The position numbers and the translations under genes were made by a program. From contig OV884056.1 in the NCBI GenBank assembly GCA_930367215.1, positions 119,658,053 through 119,722,052 of the forward strand: a stretch of DNA of 64,000 nt, read 5' to 3'. Positions 11,356 through 24,400 of the stretch are shown piece by piece; the stretch's first letter is position 1, and each line of letters starts with the position of its first letter. Source of the stretch: Pollenia angustigena. Its lineage: Eukaryota > Arthropoda > Insecta > Diptera > Polleniidae. The notes beneath the pieces were generated by a model that did not search any database, had not been told where the DNA came from, and saw only the letters and a program-made list of their open reading frames with translations.

Positions 11356-13367
11356 TAGACGGCATGAATCGAATTGAGTCGAGAAAACGAAATTCAATAG
11401 TATATTTTTCATTAACGGAAATTCTTTTTAAAATGGATATATATAATTCCTTATTTAAAGGAATTATATTTATATCACCTTCAATAGATGATAGCTCTCG
11501 GATAAACAAATGACAATCATATGCCGAAAGATTATGAAAATAGATTGGGATGAAATTTGCAATCTGATATTCTAAATTACACTTGTTGTGGGCAGGACCT
11601 CTATACTTTCCTGTTAAATGACAATGATCAGATACTCGATTTTCAATAGATAAAAATTTATTACAAATATGACAGATTGTGTCTTCTTTCTGTCTCTTCT
11701 CTTCAAGTTCTGTTAAGGAATTCATCGGATTAACAATACTTAAATAACTCCTATAAATAGTTAAAATATCCTTAACTAAACTATTAAAAAAATGATTAGG
11801 TGAGTTATCACCACTATAAACTTTAAATATATCTAAACTAGCGTCAAACGAGCATTTAATATAATAGCTATAAGCAAATGGAATGTGTTTTTGTATAGAT
11901 TTTACTTTGCTTGAATTCTGTATATTAACTGATTCAAGTATGCACTCAAAATCAGCATACACTACAAAAGGTACATCCATTTGCTTTTTAAAATTTTTAA
12001 AGCTAACTAAATTTTTATTTAAATCAGGCATTTTAGTAACCATTTTGTTACATTCCATTTTATGTTTTTGTAAAGATGACCCAGTATGGAAATGTATTAG
12101 ACAGGTATTACATATATATATTTGATCTTTATGCTTAGTTAGTTGATTACGTATCATTCTGTAATTAAATGAATAAAAAATATATTTTTTTAATGGCATA
12201 TACCTTTTTTTATTCAAAAGTAATATACCTTGAAATATTTTTGATCCATACGTAATGGAATCTGTTCTCATCCTCTAGAAGCAACAAGTTAATATGGTTT
12301 AACTTTTCTTCTTGAGTGAAGTAATATGGGCCAACTTTATTATTATCCTCCAATCCAAACACATTTATACTTATTTGCGGATTATTACTTTCAAACTCGC
12401 TAATTTTATTAACAGCTAAAGGGAAACTAAGATTCTTAAAGTTTAAAAGAATTCCATTATCCATTATTATAACATCATCTTCAATATTATTTATTTTATA
12501 TGCTGAACATCTCTTTGTACAACCACGAGCGACTGGATAAAGTGCTGAAATAATAGCCCATTTAAAACAGTATTCATCGTGATTCTGTTCGTTAATGCAA
12601 GCGTGTTTTATTTTAATTTGTTGTGGAAGAGGAATATATTGAGAGCCTTTTATGCATTTATATTTGTTAATATTAATTTCAAGGAATTTAATTTTTATTA
12701 ATGTCCATCCACTATCACGTTCCTGAAACTCACTCATTTTCCTTATAAGAATATCACATTGATCTTTATAACATTGTTCAATGTTCTCTATTGTGAGCGA
12801 TGAATTAAAAATAATCATTTTTGTTTGATGGGATTTAAAGTCTACAGTACATGAGTCATCTTCGTCTTTGACTAGCATATACTCACAAAATAGTTCAAAA
12901 TTTAATTTTATATTAAGATGTTTTTGTGTTGAATCTTTAATTAATGTAATTATCTGTGATTTATTTTCCTTTAAAAAATTTTCAGGAACAAGATTTTCTT
13001 CATCTTTATTATGCAAAATGCAAGTTTTCATACGGTTGTTAAATGATGAGTTTATACAGAATAAATTATAATCAATTTGAGTAGCGTTTTTTATTTTGTG
13101 AATATTAGTTCTCAGATGATAATGCCACTTTGTTTTTGAGATATACTCCTTACATGTACTGCAATAATTATGAGATTCCCCCACATTCTCTTTATGCTTT
13201 CTTGAATGTGTATGTGTAAGGAGTTCTTTACGACTTGTTAATTGTAAATTACAAGTTGTACACTTTGTAGATGTGGATAGTCTATCATGATGCAATCTAA
13301 TATGACGATTTAAATTAGAATTTTTAGTATAAACTTTTCCACAAGTTTCACAATTAAAGTTTGGCAT
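11356..13367 (-). pseudogene. N-terminal part of family-B DNA polymerase (zinc fingers, HNH, exonuclease), copy 2
   Basis: The start is taken as the ATG at 13367 (MPNFNCETCGKVY), which copy 1 shares. An upstream in-frame ATG at 13403 is lost in copy 1 by a one-base change in an A-run. Order: C2H2 fingers (residues ~1-95); a middle region with CFKWAIISALYPVARG and HYVWIKNISRYI; a further C-x2-C...H finger (CNTCLIHF...H); exonuclease motif I (VVYADFECI); an endonuclease-VII-like HNH (DHCHLTGKYRGPAHNKCN); exonuclease motif II (FHNLSAYDCHLFI). HNH inserted in the exonuclease is typical of this Polinton/adintovirus polymerase lineage. The frame changes near 12240-12270 after HYVWIKNISRYI. The 1626-bp element then cuts the gene after ...LDSIRF. 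Confidence 0.88.
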
Positions 13368-13403
13368 TTTTCTTTTTATATATATTTTTTTTTCACAGAG
13401 CAC

Positions 13404-13799
13404 AATTAACTGAATAGTTGAATGTTTAAATTAAGACTGATAACATTTATAGATCATTCGAGGAATTAATATACTTAACCAAGGATGAGAAGAGAAAATT
13501 ATGGACTTATTATCCATCACTAAGAATAAACATGTTGACAATATATCGTAAAAACTTTTTTTTTAATTTTGAATTATTTTTTATTTAATAAGTATAAACA
13601 ATTAAATAAACATTATATTCTAATCATCTCAAAGAACCATAAATTCATAACCGATACACACACACATACACATATACATGTTAGCGATGAAATCTTAGAA
13701 AAAACTACCATTAGTTTGTGCTCTGAATTTCAGATTGAACTTTTTATTTCTTAAAGAAGCTAATCTGATTATCATTTACACTTTATACTTTTTCAAACG
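13404..13799. other. AT-rich leader with CA microsatellite; no gene
   Basis: Same sequence as 915-1324, with a CA-rich tract at about 13655-13678. It lies between the divergent polymerase start and the LINE 5' end. No coding signal. Confidence 0.5.
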
Positions 13800-14194
13800 C
13801 GAAGTGGTAGTCATCTTGCCGCGATTCGAGGGCTTAAGTACAAGGACGTTTAGAGTCATGCTGGCGGTAGTGACGTCAGTCAAGACCGGTAGGGCCTCCC
13901 ATGCCAGAAGGGTCTAAACCGAGTACGAACCATGAACTACCCCCCCCCCCCCTGTCTATTAGCGTCTGTTTTCTCCTAGTTGGAGCGGCTAATGACTATG
14001 CGTCCGCTGGCCTTTTACGGTCAACTGTTAGGCCTCCTGAAGGCCGTCGGTCCGCAATAAAATCCATCAGCGTCTGTTCTCATATTGAGCGGCTGATGGT
14101 CTGGGTCTGTCTCCAGAGGAGCGGCAGGTATTCTTTCGCCTGGCAGTTAGGCATAAAATGCAACCCCAAATTACCCCCCCCCCCCCCCCCCAAA

Positions 14195-15715
14195 ATGTCC
14201 GAAAATGCATGCCCTAAGTATCCGGCAAAGGGCTTCATAATCCCCGGAGACCCTACTACTACAGCGACGGTATCAGGCTGTAGTATGTTGAATGCTACTG
14301 AAACCTCGTCTAGCAAGGTGGTTGCGCCAGGCTTTGCTAGACGGTTAGCTACTAGTGCGCAAAAACACACGACTAAGCCGTCAGGCGGTCGTAAACCAAG
14401 CTTGGTGCAGGGTTCGTCGAAACCAGGTACCTCTAAGGCTTCCCAGGTCCGGACGGGAGAAAAACCTGTCAAAACCCCTTCCTCGGGTGCTGGCTTGACG
14501 ATACAGACTCAGTCTGCCAGAAATCCAGTTTCCCATGTGCCGAAACCTGTGCAAATAGAGCACACGAAGAATGATTCGATGCTCTCTGATGCACCTCCCT
14601 TAGCCTCTACAGCACCTACCAAAAAACCCCAAAGGCACATAAATGCATCTAAACGGGCCTTCACAACCAGGCGCTCCGCCTACAAAATCATTAGCCGACT
14701 TGGTGAAAAACCGGTTGGTGAGCTCACTGAGCAGGAGAAAACTTCTCTTCAGTGGGCAAAAACCCATATTGAGGGTTTAAAACGTGGACCTCCCTCTGCA
14801 GAGGAAGGCAATCCTGAACGGAAGCCAACCGAAGCAGCGCCTAAACGGCAACGGTCAGGGGAGGACACACTTCCTGGGACTAAACGGTCCAAATATACGC
14901 CTCAACGGCCGCAAAACAGGTCGTACAAAGATGTGGCTAAAGACCACCTCATTTGGGCGATCATTGACCGCAACGCCAGTCACAGCACCATTTCATCCAA
15001 GAACTGGAAGCTGGTTGTCGTCGCACTTAGTAGGGCGTTCCTAAATGTCTTAAGGGGTATCCCTGGACCACCACCACAATGTGAAGATGCCGGCTGGTAT
15101 CAAGGTCACATTTAACTGATAGCGTGTGCAGATGAGCGTTCAGCGCTGCTGTACAAGGCTGCCATGGAGTCCCTGGGGGAAGTTTGGCAGGGCGCTAAGA
15201 TTGAGGCAATACCTCTGGCCGATGTACCGCAAAGGCCCAGATCAATTGCCAAGATCCCCGCTGAGCCATCCGACCTCAAGGAGATCCTGGAAATTATACA
15301 GATCAGCAACCCCCAGCTACCCACACAGGACTGGAAAGTAGTGAGGGTTTCTGAATCTGTTGAAGAGTCCAGGAAGGCCACTGTTATAATAAACAGTGAC
15401 TCTCTGCCGTCACTTCGGAAGACACAGGGGAAGATATTCTATGGATTTGGAACTATCTTCCTCCGAGTCTACAAAGGTGATGACAAAGGGAAGCCTCAAG
15501 CTCCGGTGACTACCACAACAGCAACAGCATCAACGGAGCATATGGAAGACGATTCCGCTACGTCATCGGCCAATGAAGACACTCAATCGGTCAGTGGACT
15601 TGTGGGTGACTTCTTTGGCAAGATGGAAGTGGCGGACGATGAGGACATCCTTCTGGAATCGGACGACGACTTAGAGGATGCCAACGTCACTGTCGTCCAT
15701 AGCGATGAACTATGA
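14195..15715 (+). pseudogene. LINE ORF1, gag-like nucleic-acid-binding protein, one nonsense codon
   Basis: The preferred start is the ATG at 14195, directly after a C-tract. A longer open frame from 13901 reads through low-complexity 5' UTR and is unlikely to be real. The frame is 507 codons long and open except for one TAA at 15113-15115, immediately after EDAGWYQGHI; the same frame resumes with LIACADERSALLYKAAMES. The N-terminal half is Pro/Ser/Lys-rich and basic (nuclear/RNA-binding look). The C-terminal half (PGPPPQCEDAGWYQ, NPQLPTQDWKVVRVSE, SDSLPSLRKTQGKIFYGFG) matches the conserved ORF1 region of LOA-type elements. The last 60 residues are acidic. No CCHC knuckle is visible. In live relatives this protein packages the element RNA. 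Confidence 0.82.
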
Positions 15716-18700
15716 TGAAGGTTACACAAATCAACCTTCATCACTCTAAAGCGGCGTCAGCTGCCCTTCTCCTCCGATTGGCTTCAGGCATGGAGGAGCT
15801 TATATGTATCCAAGAACCATTGTTGTATAGAGACAGGGTTTGCGGACTCAGTTTAGACGGCTATAGTACTCTTTACGCAGCCGATCAAGGTAAGACCAGG
15901 GCTTGCGTTATGGCCAAAAACATCCTTAAAACTTTCATTCTTTCTGATTTTAGCGATAAGGACACCTGCACTGTCGCAGTAGAATGCAGAACCAGAACAG
16001 TTTAGTTTATGAGCTGCTACATGGCACACGATCAGGGTGCTAATCCACCAAACTCCACAACCAGGAAGGCGATGTCGTATGCCAGCAGGCGCAACATCCC
16101 CCTAATAATATGTGCTGATGCTAATGCACATCATACCGTCTGGGGAAGCTCGGATGTCAATCCACGAGGTGAGTCGCTTTTGAACTTCATAGTAGAAAAT
16201 GAACTAACAGTAGTTAATAGGGGTAGTGAGCCCACCTTTATTGTAACTAACAGAAGGGAGGTTCTTGATATTACGCTTATTAGTGATAAGTTCGCGGATA
16301 TGATTAGCGATTGGAACGTGTCAAAGGACTGTTCCTTCTCTGATCACATGTATATTGATTTCAATTTCTCCTTTAGAGTTGATTCAGCTAAACCCTACAC
16401 GAATAGAAGAAGGACCAACTGGTCTATCTATGCGAGTGTACTCGAGGACAAGCTGCCTATGAGCCCGGTTCTCATAGACAGTGTGTCCATGCTCGACTCC
16501 GCTGTGGAGTCTTTGAATGGTGTCTTAACTGAGGCAACAAACGAATCCTGTAAAAGAATCGACAGGAAGGGCAAAGCTAAGCCCATATGGTGGAATGCGG
16601 AGATTGCTGAAAACCGCAAAGAAAGCAGGAAACTCTTTAATGAGGCAAAACGTAATGGTGTTTGGAACAGTTACAAGTCCTCAGTAAATGGATTCAAAAA
16701 TCTTATAAGGAAGGCCAAGAGACAGTCATGGAGAAATTTCTGCAGCGACGTGGAAAACTCCTCGGAGACAAGTCGGCCCTTGAGGTCCTGATGAATACAC
16801 ACTTCCCAGGTTGCACTGATGATGTGCCTAGGGAGGTAACATTTACTGGCACTCGGGATATCTCTAATATTCCGATAACTCGCCACCGTGTGGAATGGGC
16901 GGTCAAAAGCTTCCATCCCTTTAAATCTCCAGGTCCGGATGGCATTATCCCAGCGGATCTACAAAAGAACCTGGGAATATTGATGCCATGGCTCTTGGCA
17001 ATTTTTAGAGCCTGCCTGATTCTCTCATATGTCCCATCAACTTGGACAACATATAAGATCGTCTTCATCCCCAAGAGTGGGAAGACATCTCACACTATGG
17101 CTAAGGACTTTAGACCGATTAGTCTATCCTCCTTTCTACTGAAAACACTGGAGAGGATTTTGGATATTCATATTAGATCATCGTTGGGACACAATTCCTT
17201 GTCACTGGCTCAACACGCCTACACGAAGGCAAGGTCCACGGAAACTGCGCTTCACTCATTGATGGGCCATATAGAGAGATCCCTGCACTACAAGGAATTT
17301 GCCTTAGTTGCATTCCTAGATATTGAGGGCGCTTTCAACAACGTTGAACCTGAATCGGTTATTAACGCAATGAGACATTTGGAAATCGACCCGGCGATTA
17401 TTCAATTTTTCAGCACTTCAGGCGTATTGAATCCAACTTGGGCGCCTCGAACATCTCCAAGGTTGCGACTAGGGGCACCCCGCAAGGCGGTGTACTCTCA
17501 CCATTACTTTGGAATCTGAATATGAATACCCTACTCTGGGCCATGGAAAGGACGTGCTGCAGAACGGTTGCTTATGCGGATGACGTTGCAGTTGTGGCTC
17601 TGGGTAAAGATCCCAGACTATTGTCTGAACTAATGGAGTCCGCATTGGACGTCCTAACAAAATGTGGACTGGATGTAAATCCTTCCAAAACGGAACTGGT
17701 ACTTTTTACAAGGAGATACAAAATTCCCGAATTTGATACCCCGAGGATAAAGGGGATCTCGCTGGAACTGTCTGACAGCGCCAAGTATCTTGGGCTAATA
17801 TTGGACAGCAAACTGAACTGGAGGATGAACACCATTTCCAGGACCAATAAGGCGGCAACTGCATTATATTGCTGCAAAGGGGCCATTGGCCTAAACTGGG
17901 GAATTAACCCGAGAAATGTATATTGGCTATACGAATGTGTCATTAAACCCATTCTATTCTACGGGGCAGCTGTTTGGTGACCGGCACTCGAGGTGAAGAG
18001 TCATCAAATTAGGTTTGAGCGTACAATGAGAATGGTGGCGATAGCGGTAACAGGTGCCGTTAGAACAACCCCCTCTAAGGCACTGTTTACGATTTTAAAC
18101 TGGTTGCCACCAGACATTTTGGCGAAAAGTTTAGCTGCGAACGCGGCGGTAAGACTAAGGGCCACCGGAACATGGAGGGATTACAATATCGGACATGCTA
18201 ATATTCTGAAGGAAATTAATTGGAACATGGATGTTGATTATGTCACACCCGAGCCAATCTTTGATCCTGGCTTCACGGTAAGCATTTTGGATAATGTGGT
18301 TCACTATGATGACCTACAAATTCCCGCGATCGCGATTCAAATTTTCACGGACGGGTCTAAAACACTGTGTGGTGGTGGTTCTGGCATATACTCCGAGCAG
18401 CTAAACTGGAGCATTCCTATAAGGCTGCCGGACCACTGCAGTGTCATCTAGGCCGAGATAATGGCCATCTACACAGCCGCGAGACGCATCCGCTACGGTG
18501 ATATGTCTGGAAGGGATATTCACATTATTACCGATAGCAAGGCGGCCATAAGATCCCTGGAGAATGTGTTCATCACATCGAGAATTGTCCGAGAATGCCG
18601 GATGTCTCTGGAGGATATAGCGAGACATTCACTGGTCACCCTTAATTGGGTCCCCGGACACAGGGACATACCGGGGAACTGCATGGCGGATTCGTTGGCG

Positions 18701-19201
18701 TATACAAGTACCACCTTGAATCGAGACGGCTCGACATATAATGTAGGTGTTTCACTCCCAAGGAGTAAGCAACTCATTGCGCACAAGTTTCATATCATCG
18801 CCAGTCAGAGGTGGCTCGTTGAAACTACCTGTGGGGAAACCAGGAAAATCTGGCCCATCATCGATGAAAAAAGGACACGGCGGGCATTACAGCTGTCCAG
18901 ACATCATCTTAGAAACCTGATTGCGGTTATAACCGGCCATTGGCCCATTGGGAGGCACGCCCAGAGGCTGGGGCTCCCTTACAATGACTTATGTAGAAGT
19001 TGCGGCGAGGAGTAGGAGGAAGAGTCAACGGAACATCTTCTCTGTGATTGCCCGGCATTCGGAGATCTAAGACTCAAAGTGTTTGGTCGAAGAGCCCTTG
19101 GGGACAAAACTTGTCTCTCTGATGTTGATGTAAACAGGATCCACTCCTTTACTGAATCGACCGGATGGCTGCGTGGGAGCACTAGCAGCCAGACAACATA
19201 G
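15712..19201 (+). pseudogene. LINE ORF2: endonuclease, reverse transcriptase, RNase H
   Basis: The ATG at 15712 overlaps the ORF1 stop as ATGA, a layout used for termination-reinitiation. Domains: APE-type endonuclease (NLHHSKAA, ICIQEPL, ADANAHHTVWGSSD, DITLISD, SDHMYIDF); reverse transcriptase (KSPGPDGIIPADLQ, motif A FLDIEGAFNNV, motif B GTPQGGVLSPLLWN, catalytic YADD in TVAYADDVAVV); RNase H (FTDGSK, AEIMAI, ITDSKAAI, WVPGHRDIPGNCMADS); terminal zinc knuckle (CRSCGE...HLLCDC). In-frame stops: TAG 16003, TGA 17978, TAG 18449, TAG 19013. Frame breaks fall near 16775, where the linker between endonuclease and RT also looks shortened, and near 17418. The catalytic residues survive but the reading frame does not. 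Confidence 0.88.
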
Positions 19202-19305
19202 GACCCATGGGAGACGGTGTGACATGGTAACACAACGGGAACTAATTAATGGACCCACGCGAGCTGTGCTTGATCACGGCTGCCAATGGAAAATAACCTA
19301 ACCTA

Positions 19306-19514
19306 AACTTAAAAGTCACTATAAAGTTTTATTTCTAACATTTATGAAATATTTTCAATACAAAAATTCATAAATAAATACATTTGAAGCACAGCAAGCG
19401 GACTATGACTTCGATAAAACAGACGAATATATAAATAAAAAACAGAATTATCAATCATATTAAAAAAGTTTCAACTGTTTAGTTATAGTAGTGTTAGTGT
19501 AGGGCAACATTTTA
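19306..19514. other. AT-rich flank of LINE; no gene
   Basis: Start of the block that is paralogous to 31736 onward (AACAGAATTATCAATCATATT). No coding signal. Confidence 0.5.
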
Positions 19515-20275
19515 TGGCTTATGAATAAGATAAACAGACGGCTATAGAACATAAAATCAGAACTGTCAGATTTAAAGTTTCACCTTTTTTCAGTGCTGTT
19601 AGATCAAAAATCTTGTGGACTAGAGCTTGTGGCTTATGACTTGGATAAACAGACGGCTAAAGAGCATAAAATCAGAATTGTCAGATTTAAAGTTTCATAT
19701 TTTTTCAGTGCTGTTAGATCAAAAATCTTGTGGACTAGAGCTTGTGGCTTATGACTTGGATAAACAGACGGCTATAGAACATAAAATCAGAATTGTCAGA
19801 TTTAAAGTTTCATCTTTTTTCAGTGCTGTTAGAACAGAAAACCTAAGAAATATAACTTTTGGCTTATGACTTATGGTGTTTTCTTTTCTACAAAAAAATG
19901 TAACATTTAATTTAAAAAAATACAATTTGGTGTCTGTTTCTTTAAAATTTTACTCCCGAAAAAGGTGAGTTTTTTAGAATAAAGCAAGCCACCCTTTACG
20001 GGAGCAAAATATTTAAGAAACATACACCAAATTGCATTTTTTTAAAATAAAATGTCACATTTTTTATAGAAAAGAAAACACCATTAGATAAACATAATTA
20101 TCAGATTGAAAAGTTTCATTTTTAAGCAGTGCTGTTAGATCAGAAAACCTATGAAATAAAACTTTTGGCTTATGACTTAGATAAACATAGTTATCAGATT
20201 GAAAAGTTTCATCTTTAAGCAGTGCTGAAATAGAAGTTTTGGCTTATGACTTAGATAAACAGAGTTTTCTAGCTC
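19515..20275. repeat. ~115-bp tandem repeat (X copy), interrupted by MITE
   Basis: Units start GGCTTATGA at 19515, 19631, 19746 and 19861 (spacing 116, 115, 115). Each contains GATAAACAGACGGCTA and TTTTTTCAGTGCTGTTAGATC. After the MITE at 19874-20083, shorter degenerate units follow at about 20166 and 20240. A partner array lies at 31773-32010. No ORF. Confidence 0.88.
19874..20083. mobile_element. Harbinger-like palindromic MITE, 210 bp, TSD TTA
   Basis: Almost the whole element is an inverted repeat with arms of about 85 bp starting TGGTGTTTTCTTTTCTA. TTA is duplicated at 19871-19873 and 20084-20086. Uninterrupted 115-bp units next to it show the empty site GACTTAGATAAAC. It shares termini with 10062-10617. 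Confidence 0.92.
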
Positions 20276-20350
20276 CACGCTATAATGAGTAGTCTGATTG
20301 TGGAGTTTCATCAAGTTCCTTAAGCTGGAGGTCCACACCACACCACTGGC

Positions 20351-20982
20351 CAGTGTTGCCAGTGAAATTTCAAGAAAGATACATTTAAGTTTCCGAAAAG
20401 AGACACTTTCTCCCAAAAAGATACATTTTGAAAAAAGGTTTTAAGTCCGTTTCTAACGTTTAACATTAATTTTTATTTCATATAAAATGAATATTGTAAA
20501 GAAAATTATATCATATAAATTCATTTTTATATTTATTTAAGTCATAAGTATTTAAGTATGTAATTTTTAAAAATACAATTAGCAAACATTAAAATTAATT
20601 ATATGTAACTATCTTTGGATGTTATCGAAACAAATTCATTTTTGTAAAACTTAATTTACGAGTTAAGGCGTTTATACCAAGGCGATTATATCAAAAAGTT
20701 CATATAAATTTCCTGAAAATAAAATATGTTCATATTTCCTCCGAACAACTTCGCACTTCTTGTAATCCTCGATTTAGGTGAGTCGTATGTTGAAACTTCC
20801 TTAATGTTTTTTTACCATTAGAAAGCTGCTATTGTATAAGTATTGAGCCGGTTACAATGATCGGTCTTAATAACTTTTAGTACATTTTGCATACAGATTG
20901 AAAAGATACGAAATATATCAGGATTATACATGGTACGTGAAGCCATCAAAAATTTATCTTTCGTATCCTAATGGCAACACTG
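20351..20982. mobile_element. hAT-type MITE with CAGTGTTGCC termini (X copy)
   Basis: The left end CAGTGTTGCCAGTGAAATTT and the right end (rc CAGTGTTGCCATTAGGATAC) share a 10-bp TIR, and AAGATAC sits just inside both ends. CAGTGTTGCC is a common hAT terminus. The 8-bp flanks (CCACTGGC / CTCTACGC) do not match, so the target duplication is lost or the ends come from a rearrangement. No transposase. The second copy is at 32589-33235. Confidence 0.7.
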
Positions 20983-21409
20983 CTCTACGCATTGTATGAT
21001 TTTTATGCCTTCAATGCGTTCTATGCGCCTGAATACTTGCTGGCACGGATTCAGGAGGGGGAAATAAGGAAATAAATTATAAAAATATGTTTTGTTTATT
21101 TCGATAATACAAGAATTCCCAATAATAATATTGTTTTTTAATATACAAAATTTTTGGAAATCCCAGCAAGGTTTTTTTGTTTTTTTATTGAACCTCTAAC
21201 GAAATTTTCAACAAGTATCCAAATCTTAATCCAAATAGTTCTTAATTAGACATTTCCAATGAAACATCTTGTTTACCGTATTCAAATACTTATTATTCTA
21301 CATTCAATCCCAGCAGGTACCATCTATATCCAAAGACTAAACGTTGGACTAGATAATGCGTGCGGTTGAATTATTAAAAAGCCTTAGTATATGCAATATT
21401 TATGTATAT

Positions 21410-24400
21410 TAGGGTGGCCCAAAATACAAAAGCATCGAATATTCGCGCTCCACAACGCTGATCCTATTCGAATTGTGCTTAAAAATGTTCAGTCCAAATT
21501 TGAGCACAATCGGTCAATATTTAGAGGTTGCGATGGTTTAATGATTTTTCGGGGTTAGATAGAAATATAACATACAATGATTTTTTATGGTGATATTCAT
21601 TGTTTATTTAAAAATAAAAATATTAAATAAAACAAATAAATAAAGAATTAATAAAACTAAACTAAATTAAGTACAAATTATCATATATTTTATAATTTTT
21701 TTAAATTATCGATAGCCATTTTTGCAATATTAGCTTTAGAAACCCCGGGAAATTTGTTTCTATGGTGATCAACTAATCTGAGCAAATATTGCTTTTGCTC
21801 CTCATTTTTCGTAATTGAGCTGTTAAATTGGGTCACCAAAGCAACACCTCGTTCTGCACAGTCATTTACAACTTTTAAAAGTCTAGCATTTTCTTTCATC
21901 GAAATAAAAATGGCGTCGTCTTTCCACTCTGTAGGATCCTTTGAAAGAAATGACTGTGCCTTTTCTTGTCCATCATCGCATAGTAAATTAAAAAACATTG
22001 TTGACCTTTTGGTAACATAGGACTCAAGTGGATTTCCATGGTCAAATACTTTTCCGTCCAGTCTCTTTAAGGCTTTAGCTTTTGGTGGTAGCTGGAGATT
22101 TTTCACCATTGTTTTTTTAGTTTCATATGTAACTCTGGAATCGAAAAAGGCAAGCCCTATTAAATATTCAGAAAAGTACCATAAATGTCGATGAAATGCT
22201 TTTACAGCAGCTTTAACAATTTTTTCATTGGGATAGTTTTCGAGTTGTTTAAGGAGGTTTTGGTCATTAAGAGGAGCATTTATTGCTAAAGGAGCTTCAT
22301 TCCAGTATCGGCCATATATAAGACTAACAAACAAACTTATTTCGGTAACTGCTTTCTTTTCCTCGTCTGTGAGATCAAATTGATTTTGAAACATATATAT
22401 TTTTATGCAATAGATCGCCTTCGTCATCCAACGAGCAAGATGGCACGCGCCTGGTGCATAAAATTTAGCTTTCATTGCTCCTTCTTTATGTGCACCAGCA
22501 AGAAAATAAAGACAAAGCGTAAGGAGTTCACGATAATCGTCCCTTGGCTGTTGAGTTTTGATGGCATCGGCATAATATTCATACATTTGCTGCTGGAGTT
22601 GAAGCAAGTCACTTGTATGGAATAGTGTATCATCTCCGACTTTGAAGTTTTCTTTATCAATATTTGGCCATTGATTTTTAAATCTTTTAAATAGTTGCAC
22701 TTCGGGTCCTCCGCTGGGGCCAAAATACTCTTTAAAAACATTAGAAAGCATGACCTCAAACATATGATGGCGACAAGCAATCCATATTAGGTCTTTATTT
22801 AAACCTTTTTCAATTAAAGTACATGCACCTCGCTTTAAACCAGTATTGGAGGTGGTAGTGTCAAAGCATAGTCCTTGAATTTGGTTTTTTATTGACCAAT
22901 CGGTACAAACACCCAAACAAGCGTTAGCATGTTCTACACCGGTTCCTTTTGTGATCTTTGGAACTGCTAAAAGTTTTTCTTTTCCATTGCCACTGATGAG
23001 TATAGCAACTCTATCGACTTTTTTGTTTTCATCAGAAATATCGGGCAATAATTTGCTGTCCCAGTGCAATACGACTGGATATTATAAAGAGAATGAGTCC
23101 TTATCAGCTTCTGATATCTTTTTTCGGATATCGTTTCTTTTTCTTTGTATTGTGGTAAGTGACAAGGCAATTTCGGATACAGGTATACCTAAGGCTTGAA
23201 CTGCAGCTCCAACATCATACATGGTATTCCGATCAGAAAGATTTACACGGTCAATAGATCCAATAAAGTCGTTTGTAAAAACAGATTTCATTTTTATTTG
23301 TTTAGTTGTATTTTTTTTCACGAAACTTAACTTCTTCGTGCGATGAATATGACTCACTGTCGGAAATTTCAATATAATCCTTCAGCGTAGATAATCCAGC
23401 CACTTCTTCAATAGCTCTTTTACTTTCAATGTTACGCAATTTCCTCTAATTCCACTTCTCTCTTTCGCTTGCGATCTTCTTTCTCCTTTGACTTTTTGTC
23501 TATTCCCGCCATGCTGCAACTCATATTATTTTCCCTCTGCATTATAAGAAAACATTTGTCCTCCTCATTCTTGATTGTCTTTAATGCATCTTTTGTGGCT
23601 ACGTCTAATATTTTATTTAAATCTGCTTTGAACATGACATCCTTTGCCCGACTGCTTTTGAGATTGTTTTTCCGACTCTTCTTCAAAATGGTTTATTTAC
23701 CTAAAAGCTTACGAATAATTCTTACGATCGAATCAATTCTTTGAGTGGGAAGTCTTGCTCGTTCCCAAATCTCGGTCACTGCATTTGCCGTTTCTCGAAT
23801 ACTAATCGTTTCAGTTCTCTTTTTTTCCAAGTGATAAAAATTGAACAGTTTAAGCACATCGCTTTTTGATGGAAGTCTTGCCGGACAAAAACGTTCAATT
23901 TGTTTCCCAATTAGCCAAGCTCCTGATGAGCTTCTCATTAATCTCGAGGATTTAGTGGCATACATTTCTTATGTTAGCTAAACCAATATAGCACAAAAAA
24001 AAATAGATGATTAAAAAAAATTATTATTGTTTTGCACTACTTACATTATTAGAAATCACTGAAATTTTACAAAATTTACATTCAAATGGCTTGTACTTTG
24101 TATAAAATCGCGCACAACCAACAACCAGGCACAGCCTTCGCACACAACTTTCTCGTTTAATGTATTAATTATCAATGAACTTCGCACTTTTTTCTTACTT
24201 TTGAAACAACAATCAGGGCATGCTCGTTATTAATACAGTATTTTGTTTTGATGCGAGGAAATTAAGCGCATGAAAGAAAAAAAAAATTAAATTTGCTAAC
24301 ATAAACTCGTTTCTTGTAATTCCGCATTCAAAGTGTGAAAAAGTATCTCCAATACATAAACAAGTACAATAATGATAAGCCAGTAGTAAATGCATGTAAT

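Larger units (their letters stand above)
13800..19305 (+). mobile_element. LOA-clade non-LTR retrotransposon, nearly full length, dead
   Basis: Base composition rises sharply at about 13800 and falls at about 19305. Order: 5' UTR with two long C-tracts, ORF1 (gag-like), ORF2 (endonuclease, reverse transcriptase, RNase H, zinc knuckle), then a ~100-bp 3' UTR ending in AATAACCTAACCTAAACTT. A gag-like ORF1 with GWYQGHI and an ORF2 with RNase H points to the LOA group (Bilbo/Baggins relatives); R1 is a less likely alternative. No clear target-site duplication was found. ORF1 has one nonsense codon, ORF2 four nonsense codons and two frame breaks. Confidence 0.85.

Noticed and set aside
13901..14194. 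Extended N-terminus of LINE ORF1
   Set aside because: It reads through two poly-C tracts of variable length and low-complexity 5' UTR. The ATG at 14195, just after the C-tract, is the more plausible start.
19285..19305. CCTAACCTAAACTT, and CTAACCTAACCT near 49188, resembling the insect telomere repeat CCTAA
   Set aside because: Only two units and without an array. At 19285 it is the LINE 3' end, and flies lack the TTAGG telomere.
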